This document shows, piece after piece, positions 17,126-25,900 of a stretch of DNA of 46,351 bases; the first letter of the stretch is position 1, and every line of letters starts with the position of its first letter. The translations under genes were made by a program, and so were the position numbers. The DNA is from Lachnospiraceae bacterium (GTDB lineage: Bacteria > Bacillota > Clostridia > Lachnospirales > Lachnospiraceae): the NCBI GenBank assembly GCA_021203205.1, contig JAJQBQ010000056.1, positions 1 through 46,351 on the forward strand, read 5' to 3'. The notes under the pieces were generated by a model. That model searched no databases. It was given only the letters and a program-made list of their open reading frames with translations, and was not told the origin of the DNA.

Positions 17126-19660
17126 TTACGCTGCCACAGCATCTTTCTTTTTTGACTTTCGTCCAAAAGCAAGATTCATGCCGGCCGCAACGGCGATCAA
17201 ACCGATGATGGTTACAGCGCAGATTCCCGCGCCGCCGGTGCGCGGAAGTGTGAATACCGGTGTGTTGATGACCGCGATCTTTACAAGTGCGTTCTCACTT
17301 TCCTCTCCGTCAATGGTCGTGTAGCCAACCAGGGTCGCGTCCACGTTGTCCACGCTTGAAGTTGCGGCTACCAGGTCGCTGATAAACATGTCAACCTTAC
17401 CGCTCTGCTGTCCTTCCGTCCAGCCTTCCAGCCCGGTCCAGCCGGAGACCGCCGCCTGAATGCTGCGGCTGGCTTCGTTGATCACGATGACCATCTCGTC
17501 CGCAAGGATACTGTAACGGTCATCGGTGGCGATTTCGGTAATTGCGTAGGTGTCTCCTTCTAAGCCGTATATGATAAGCCTTCCATCTGAGTTCGGCGTG
17601 AAAACGGTCGCCGCTTTTACGCTGCCATCCGCCGATGCGGTTTCCGAAGTGGTCTTTCCGGTCACATAATAGACACCGCTGCCGCTTCCGTCGTTATTCA
17701 TCACCTGCTCTGCGATCACATAATATCCGTCGGTCTTGTTGTACAAAACAAACTCAACTTCCGAGAAATCTCCCAGATCATCCGAGAAGGTCTTGGTCAG
17801 ATCAATGCCGTATACATACACGATGCACTCATCTTCCAGTTTCTCATAATAGGTTTCGAAATCCGAGGTGCGGCTCCAGATCATGGTCGCGTCATTGATG
17901 TTGCCCTCATCGCCGAGCACCACGGTGCTGTCCGCGTTCACGGTCGCGGTGTAGTAAACGACCATGTAATAGTCGCTGTATCCGTTCGACGGAGTGATGT
18001 TGCCGTTCTCATCCAGTCCATTGTTTCCGTTAATCACAGCCAGACCTGCGTCTGTCATCTTAATCGTAAGCTTTGTCTCGCCGGTTTCCTCGCCGCTGTT
18101 GCTGTCATAAACAATGGAGTAAACCTCCGTGTAGCCGTTTGCGTCGGAATAGACAGTCTCGCCGGTATTCGCATCGTAACCGGTGATCTCGATGGTCCAG
18201 ATATCCACCGCGTTTGCCGTGTTGTTGATATAGGCATCCGCCGCAGAAGTGTAAAACGCGATCTTTGCGTCCTGATTGTAGGTGATTCCCTCACCGAGCG
18301 TGTCCACGAAGGTGTACTGAGTCAGGAAGGTTGCGCTGCTCGAAATGTGCGGCAGTTTCGACACCAGGATGTAATCCAGCACATCGTTCGTGCTTGCCGT
18401 TGTTGTGGAGGAATACTGATACTCGCCGGTGACCTTTTCCGAATTGTTCTCGGTGTCAAGCACCACCGTGGTATTGCCGATCCCATCGGTTTCCTTTTCC
18501 GTTGTGCCGTCGTTCGCATTGTCCGTCACCTTGTTGCCATCCCCGTCTTCCCTGTCCGTCGCGCCTGCCAGCGCATCCACGCCGTTGTTTGTGGTGGAAT
18601 ACTGCGCATCGCCGCGCTGGATGGCAAAATCATCCGCGTCCACATCGCCGTCGCCGTCAAGGTCTGTGAGAGTGGAATAATCCGCGTAATCATCCGTCAG
18701 GTTCGATACGATATAGCTCATGTCCTCGGACTCGCCAGCCTCATCGGCCGCAACGCCTGTCGCATTGCGGACCATCTTGTCAAAGGTGGGATTTCCGGTC
18801 TGGTTCTTCGGATAGACATAGACATCGTAAAACCAGTACTCGCCGCCGTCCTCGTCGTCGATATCATTATCCGTGGTGTCGTCATCCGACGCCAGGTTCA
18901 CCATTGGGACGGACACAAAAAACGGGTTCACGGTCTCGGTCACGTTCTCCGGTACCGCCGTCTCAACAATCAGGTACAGGCCAAGCGCAAGATTGTCCAC
19001 AGAGGTAACGCCGTACTCGTTGGTGTAATCCATGGCAACCGCATTTTTGTTGCCTTTTACATAAGCTTCCAGCGCATCCTTCGCAGCCACATCATCCTTT
19101 TCCAGGAGAGCCGACATCGCATCGTTGATCTGCTGGCTGGTGTAATGAAGGACGCCTTCCGTGTCGCACTTTGCGGAAACGCCGGTCGCGGTCATGTCCG
19201 TCGCATCGTTCGATGCGTCGCCGTCCGTGTCCGTCACGCCGTCAAGGCCGAGGATCGCGGAAAGCTCCGTCGGGATCTCGTAAACCAGGTTAAGCTGCGT
19301 CCCTTCGCTTGTCGTATAGGAATACTGCTCAATCTTCCCTGCCATCAGGTAGGTAAATTCGATGCCCTCCATAGCATAATCGTAGAGGGTGGTCTGAAGA
19401 GCCGTATCCTGTGCACCGGTCGAGCGAACCAGGCCCTCCGTATAGACACCGGCTTCCGATGCTGCCGTCATGTCATACTTGTAAATGGTGATGGATCCGG
19501 TCTTGCTCGTGTCGATCACATCACTCGCCGCAAGGTTCGTGGCGACATTCGTGTTGTTCTTTTCCTGACTTGATGCCGCAAACGCCGGAGCGACGCCGGC
19601 TACGGTCAGGCAGGCAGCCAGTGCGCCTGCAAAGACCTTACTGAAAAATCTTTTTTTCAT
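17126..19660 (-). CDS. Major pilin A, SpaH/EbpB-type, LPRTG anchor
   Basis: 844 aa; ATG at 19660 (MKKRFFSKVF) preceded by GGAAGGAG; an upstream in-frame extension lacks a binding site. Signal peptide ends near AFAAS. It shares with pilin B the opening TITIYKYDMTAA, E-box-like LGLYLIVETAVPENVT, YPKN motif with Lys near residue 285 (VYPKNQTGNP) and a C-terminal SpaA-like domain. LPRTG at 805-809 is followed by a helix and KSKKKDAVAA. The extra length lies mainly after the pilin motif in a stretch rich in Asp, Asn and Gly, including a DLDGDGDVDADD loop that looks like an EF-hand/dockerin calcium site. As the first pilin of the operon it is the likely main shaft protein; that role is inferred. 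Confidence 0.95.
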   Translation of the reverse strand: MKKRFFSKVFAGALAACLTVAGVAPAFAASSQEKNNTNVATNLAASDVIDTSKTGSITIYKYDMTAASEAGVYTEGLVRSTGAQDTALQTTLYDYAMEGIEFTYLMAGKIEQYSYTTSEGTQLNLVYEIPTELSAILGLDGVTDTDGDASNDATDMTATGVSAKCDTEGVLHYTSQQINDAMSALLEKDDVAAKDALEAYVKGNKNAVAMDYTNEYGVTSVDNLALGLYLIVETAVPENVTETVNPFFVSVPMVNLASDDDTTDNDIDDEDGGEYWFYDVYVYPKNQTGNPTFDKMVRNATGVAADEAGESEDMSYIVSNLTDDYADYSTLTDLDGDGDVDADDFAIQRGDAQYSTTNNGVDALAGATDREDGDGNKVTDNANDGTTEKETDGIGNTTVVLDTENNSEKVTGEYQYSSTTTASTNDVLDYILVSKLPHISSSATFLTQYTFVDTLGEGITYNQDAKIAFYTSAADAYINNTANAVDIWTIEITGYDANTGETVYSDANGYTEVYSIVYDSNSGEETGETKLTIKMTDAGLAVINGNNGLDENGNITPSNGYSDYYMVVYYTATVNADSTVVLGDEGNINDATMIWSRTSDFETYYEKLEDECIVYVYGIDLTKTFSDDLGDFSEVEFVLYNKTDGYYVIAEQVMNNDGSGSGVYYVTGKTTSETASADGSVKAATVFTPNSDGRLIIYGLEGDTYAITEIATDDRYSILADEMVIVINEASRSIQAAVSGWTGLEGWTEGQQSGKVDMFISDLVAATSSVDNVDATLVGYTTIDGEESENALVKIAVINTPVFTLPRTGGAGICAVTIIGLIAVAAGMNLAFGRKSKKKDAVAA

Positions 19661-19697
19661 ACAATTTCTTCTCCTTCCATTGGTAAAACCCTGGTCT

Positions 19698-19735
19698 GCA
19701 ATACGCAAGGTCGACTCCTTTGCCCTGCGTATTGC
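19698..19735 (-). other. 10-bp hairpin in the pilin A leader
   Basis: Perfect inverted repeat (arms 19698-19707 and 19726-19735) with an inner AAGG/CCTT pairing that buries an AAAGGAG sequence on the minus strand. It lies about 40 nt ahead of the pilin A start in the 275-nt gap after the giant adhesin. No U-tract follows. No convincing promoter was found in the gap, so pilin A probably depends on read-through or processing. Confidence 0.5.
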
Positions 19736-19935
19736 CTGTACATTCTTAAATCTTTCTCCGTTCACAAAATTATGCCATGGCGGCTGTCTGCGGTGCGCGC
19801 AATCTGTTCGGTGCGCGAGTCATTCTCATATGCATTTTCCTTTCTGTCCGATCCTTCCTTCTCAGAATATTTTCTGTTTCCAAAAGGAGCGGTCTGTTTC
19901 AAGCCGGGATAGAAAAGAAGCCGATCGGACTAAAA

Positions 19936-22900
19936 TCAAGCCCGTTTTCTCCCTGTAAGGCGGAATTTTTTTTCGAAAAGAAGTACTCCGCCAAGCGTCC
20001 CCAGCATCATGCCTGTAAATGCTGTCATCGGCACCATTCCTGCCCCGCCCGTAGACGGCATATTCATCTCCGGCGTATTCACCACGGTAATATAGTAAGG
20101 ATTCTGTGACCCATCTACCGTGACAATCATGGCACTTGTGAGCGCATAGCCATCCGGTGCGCTTTCTTCCACCAGCGTGTAAGTTCCTTTCTTCACATGC
20201 TCGATCAGATGATCCGTGCCGTCCGTGTTCCAGCGCTCTATGAGGGCCGCTTCCAAAGTCTCTTTGTCTCCATTCAGGAGGACTTCCGTCACATCGCCTT
20301 CGTAAAGAGCAAGCACGGCTCCGGCAAGCGGATTTCCGTATTCATCTGCCTTGCTGATATAGATCGGCACACCGGCCTGGTCTTCCATCGTGATCGTGTA
20401 TACGCCGTCCGTCAGCGTGACGGATGTGCCCGCTGTCAGAGACGTAACGGTTCCGTCCGCCGCAATCCGAAAACAGATATCGTCCGCAACATTGTAATTC
20501 TCCGGAGCGGAGACTTCATGCAGCGTATAAGTCCCCGCCGCAAGACGGTCGATCTCATGCGGTGCTCCTGCTGCCACAAATTCCGTCAGCCTTGTGACAT
20601 CGGTCACCACATTTCCGTTCGCGTCATAAACCGTCACGGTTCCGTCCGCATTGGTTACCTGGGTAAGGCCGGTAACAACGTTGCCTTCCGAGTCAATCAG
20701 AATCTCCTTTCCGTCCGCATCAAGGACAAATTCCTCGGAGCCGGAGTACCATTCCGCCACGACATCCCCGTTCTCGTCGAGGATCTGCAGCAGTGCCCCC
20801 GGAAGCTCTTCGCCCGTCTCCGCGTCCAATTTCCAGACTGCAAGCTTCGTGTAATCATTTTCCATAAATATATAAGCCATATCATCGGATTCCGTTGTCG
20901 TAAACTTCACACTGGTTCCCGTGATATAGCCTGCCGGGGTGCTTTCCTCGGTCAGGGTGCAGGCGGTGTCTGCCGGAAGCCGGTAAACCGCAACACCGCC
21001 GTCCGCAGTTACCTCCGTGTAAACCAGATTCTTATAAGCGTCTCCGATTTCCGAAACCGCAGCCTTGGTCACGGCATCGCCCGATGTAAAGCGGACAATC
21101 AGGTTTCCGGCACTGTCCGTCAGGGCGAGCGTTGCACCTGCTACCGACGTATAAGTGCGGGTAACATTCCCGTCCCCGTCCGTCTCCGAAACCAGCGTTC
21201 CGGCTTCCATCTTATACAGGGCGAGCTTTGTCACATCATCCTGCATTTCTACTTTCCGGATTTCCCCGGTCTCTTCCACCGTGAAGCTTACGGCTTCCGC
21301 TTTCACGTACCCGTCCGGAACGGAAGTCTCGGTCAGGGTGTAGGTGCCGGTCGGGAGATAATCTATCTCAATCGCCCAGTTCCCATCCGCATTCACTACG
21401 GCTGCCGTACCGATTTTGCCCTGATATGTGCTGCCAACCGTCACGGAAGTAATGGAAGCTGTGCCGCTTATGACTTCCCCGGTCGTCCAGGTAAGCACCG
21501 TGTTGCCGCTCTCATCCGTTACCTTCAGCTCTGCATTCGCCACATCTGTTCCGTTCGTCAAATCCGTCTTTGAAATCTGCACCTTCGTGTGGTCATCTTC
21601 CATGGTCACGCTCTGCGTTTCTGTTTTCTCTCCCACGGTAAAGCTCACCGTTTCCGCAGTTACGTACCCATCCGGCGTTTTTGTCTCTGTCAGAATGTAA
21701 TCTCCGGCCGGCAGGCAGGTAATTTTCAGGCTGCCGTCACTGAGTGCAGCGGTCGTGATCTGATTCTGATAGCTGTCGCCCACGGTAATGGAAGATGCTT
21801 TCACACTGCCGCTTCCGGAGACAAAGCTTACCACCGTGTTTCCCTGCGTGTCCGTCACCTTTAATGTCGCCCCCGCAAGGGCTGCTCCGGTCGTCTTGTC
21901 TGTCTTTAACACGGCGACCGTGATCGGCTCGTCCTTCATGACCGCCGTCACCGTCCCGCTTTCTTCCGTGATCGTGACCGTCACCGGTTCCGCCGTGACA
22001 TAACCCGCCGGTGTGTACAGCTCAAACAGCGTATACGTCCCCACAGCGATGTTTTCCAAAACGTGTGCCGTTCCGTCGGTCACCCAGAGCTCCACGAGTG
22101 CGTCTTCGTCCGTCCCGGTCAGATTTCCCTGATACAGTGCAAGCGTCGCGCCGATGACCGCGTTCCCTTCCGCGTCCGTTTTCAGGATCTGCAGCTCGCG
22201 GCAGCGCTCGTCCTCGATGGTGACAGACTGTGTGGTACTCGTCTCCGTTACCGTAAACACGACCTCCGCCGCGACCTGATAGCCGTCCGGCGCCTCCGTT
22301 TCGTTCAGGATATATTCTCCCACAGGCAGGCATTCCGCAAGGATGGATCCGTCCGTCTGCGGGGTCACCTTCAGATTCGGGTAAGCGGACGATACGGAAA
22401 CGGACGATGCTTTCGTATCGCCGTCGCCGGAGATCCAGGAGAGCACCTCCTCACCGGTTTCCGCTCTTGTAACGGAAAGCTTTGCTCCGGCAAGGGCCTC
22501 TCCCGTCTCCGCATCGGTTTTTAAGAAGTTTACGGAGGTGTTCTCATCCGTCAGGATGAGCGTCGTCGAGCCATCGGCGAGCTTTCCGTCCTCCCCCACC
22601 GTGAAGGAGACAGCTGCTGCCCGCAGATAGCCGTCCGGCGCAGAGGCCTCAGTTAAAATGTAACTTCCCGCTGCCAGTCCATAAACCACATGGGCCGTCC
22701 CGTCGGTCGTCCACTCTGCCACCGTGTTCTCCTTTGCATCCACAATGCGGAGTACCGCGCCCGCCAGCGCATTTCCGGCGGCATCTGTCTTCAGGAACGG
22801 GATTTTCGTGATCGTGTTTGTCATGGTGACCGTCAGGTTTCCGGTCGAATCCGTCACAGATGTCTTTGACTGCACGTAACCGCTCACCTCTTCTTCCACC

Positions 22901-25900
22901 ACCGTATAGGTAATCTTTTTACTTGTACTTCCTTTCTTATAATATTTTAATTTCGTCCATGTGTATGACCAGCCGGTATCCGCCGAGAGCGTCACCGAAT
23001 CTCCCTGCTTTACGCCGTCCGCGTACAGGGCAACTTTGACGGATGCCGGACGCATGCCCGCCGCATTGTCATCGTCATCCCACACCTTCACCGCCGTCAC
23101 CTCAGTCGTCTTCGTCTGGTACGTGTTCGTGATGGTGTAGATGCGCTGCATGGAGGTTTCCGTGTAAGTCGTCGTCGCGGTGTAACCCCGCGTGGAGGTC
23201 TCCGTGATTGTCCATGTAGCACCGGGATCCAGATCGGTCCAGGAATAAGACCAGTTGTTGGACTCGCTCAGGGTTACGGAACTGCCGTACGTCTTCCCGT
23301 TCTTTAACAGGGTTACGGTGACGGAAGCCGGCCTCGCCCCGGCATAATCGTCGGCATCATCCCACAGCTTATAAACGCTGACCGCATAGTTGCTGAGCCT
23401 GTCGTTCGTGGCTGTCGTGGTAAGACAATCGTTTTCCAGTGTCGTTTCATCCACCGTCAGATCCCAGCTCCACTCGTCCGGGGTCGGACAGTAGTAACCG
23501 CCCGGGGCCTTCGTCTCGATCACACGGTATGTGCCCGTGTTCGAGGAAAGCAGAACCAGGCCTGCCTGCGCATTGGCGAGTTCGATTTTATTTCCGTCCT
23601 CATCATAGTGGCAGGTAATGTTTACGGTGTCATAAATGTAATTGCCTCCGCCGCTCGTGAGCGTCCCGATGTTGTACCAGGTGTCCCCGACCTTCTCCTG
23701 GATCGTGAACTCCGCCCCGGAAAGCTGCTGTCCGTTGCTGCCCCGTTTGGTCAGCTTCAGATTCAGCTCCTTTAAGTAGTTTGCCAGCACCCATTTCCCG
23801 TCGGAGAGTTCATAGTTATATGCGATATTTCCCCCGCTGGTGTCGCAGGCCGCATAGTCGGAATAGTCCGCCGTCCCATCGGTAAGGATATAATGAACCA
23901 CCATCGCGTAGCCTTCCGCCGACGGATCCGGAGTCTGGGCCAGAACACCTGCCGCACGGTACGTAAAGTACCCTTTGCCGGAAAGTTCGGAGATTCCCCG
24001 CCCGTCAATGACCGCAAGTGCACTGTCGTCCGTTTGGAAGGTCGTTCCGTTTCCTCCGGTCAGTAATTCACAGCTGCTGAACATGGAACATCTGAGAGCC
24101 CACGTTTCCTCATACCAGTTTCCGCTTGTGTAAATGGTCTTCAGGCCGGTACAGCCGTTAAACATGGCATAAAACGGAGACTGGGACTGGGCGGTTATTG
24201 TACGGGACAGATCCGCCGCAGCGCTGACATCAAACCCCGAGAGGTCCAGCTTTGTCAGCGCGGTACAGTTCAGAAACATGTTCAGAAAAGATACCACACC
24301 GGAAGTATCGAACGTGCTGATGTCCAGGGACGCCAGCGCCGTGCAGTAACTGAACATTCCCCGCATGCTGGTTACCTGAGAGGTGTCCAGCCTGCTTAAA
24401 TCCGCTGTCGTACATGCCTTGAAATTTGTAAACCAGTACTGTGTACTGACCGGCCGGATTCCGTAATCCGCCACCGTAATACTCTGAATCTGCCCGGCCC
24501 ATGTATACCACGGCGCCTCTTTGGATCCATAGGTTTCCGTGTCGAACCCGGTATAGAGTTCCGTCACGGACTTTCCTTCGAAGACCGAGTTCACGGTCGG
24601 CACGGTTGTCCGGTTGTAAAATGTCAGGCTGTTGTCGGTGGCGGAGTAAACCGCAAATACGGTTCCGGTAAGGCCGACCACCTTGTAGCCCTCACTGTCG
24701 CTTCCGCCAAGGACATCGCCGTAACCGGAAGCGCTCTTTAATGTGCTCTCCGAGGATACCTGCACGTACCACGCCCAGTCCGCCGCCAGCTGATAACCTG
24801 CCGGCACCCCGGTTTCCACCACCCGGTAGAGACCGCCGTTCGCGGAAGTGTAGCGGAGTTCATCCTCTGCCTCCGTGAGCGTTTTTGATTTCACGCTTCC
24901 GCCCGATCCGATGTAATAGTGTTTCGTGATTTCTATCACATCGTAGGTGCCTGCCGTATCCCCGCTCTCGCTCAAAGTACCCACCGTATACCAGGTTTCG
25001 TTTACGTATTCCTGGATTTCAAAGGTGATGCCGGAGAGCAGCTCCTCCGAGCTGTAGTCAATCTTATCCAACGTAAGCCCCGCCGGAATTCCCCGGTTGC
25101 CCAGCAGATAGGACGTATTGGCTCCGGCCACCAGCCGGTTGTCCTCATTGACATCGTACATTGCATAGTAGCTGTAATCCGCTGTCCCTTCCTGTACGAC
25201 GTACATAACCGCCTTTGTGTCGGATACCTGCAGGACTTTCCAGGTGTCGTCCCGGAAGGCGGCACCTGTCGCAAGCAGGGTACCCGTGAGCCCCGTTGTG
25301 TCCGACCCGGACGGCCACAGGGCTTCCCGTACCACCGTGACATACCAGCACCAGTCCTCCGAAATCTCGTAGTTGTCCGGCGGAGCAGTTTCCTTTAACC
25401 GGTACTCGCCGCCGTTGGCTTCCGTGTACACCAGCTGCGTCTGCGCCTGTGCAAGCGCCTGCTCTTTTCCGTTTGTGCTGTAATGCACCGTAACGCTGAC
25501 ATCCGTATAGATGCCGTCCCCGTCCGAATCCGTCAGGGTTCCGACCTCATACCAGCTTCCGTTCACCTTCTCTTCCACCGAGAATACGGCGCCCGTAAGC
25601 CTGTCCCCGGTGACGGCATCCACCTTCGTCAGCGTCACATCGATCCCCTTCGGGGTGTTGCCGAGCTTCGTCCCGTAATTATACAGGGACGCATTCTTCG
25701 CATAGGGGGCATAATGACTGTAATAAGCCGTGTTCCCGGATTTGATGTACGTCCAGATACCTGTCGAAGATGAAGTCGGATAACCGATCATCTCCGCGCT
25801 GTAATTCCCCGGATCCAGCTGCCGGTACAGAGCCGTATCCGCCCAGTCTGCTGCCGGAATCACCCGCACCAGCCATTCCCAGGCCGTGTACGCGTTGTAT

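Noticed and set aside
19740-19840. A 19-codon peptide (MRMTRAPNRLRAPQTAAMA) ahead of pilin A with a GAAAGGA site
   Set aside because: Very short and low-complexity; could be a leader peptide but there is no supporting pattern.
18347-21573. Long plus-strand open frames (over 400 codons) opposite pilin A and the giant adhesin
   Set aside because: They are mirror images of strongly biased coding sequence, rich in Arg, His, Cys and Ile, without ribosome binding sites or any recognisable domain.
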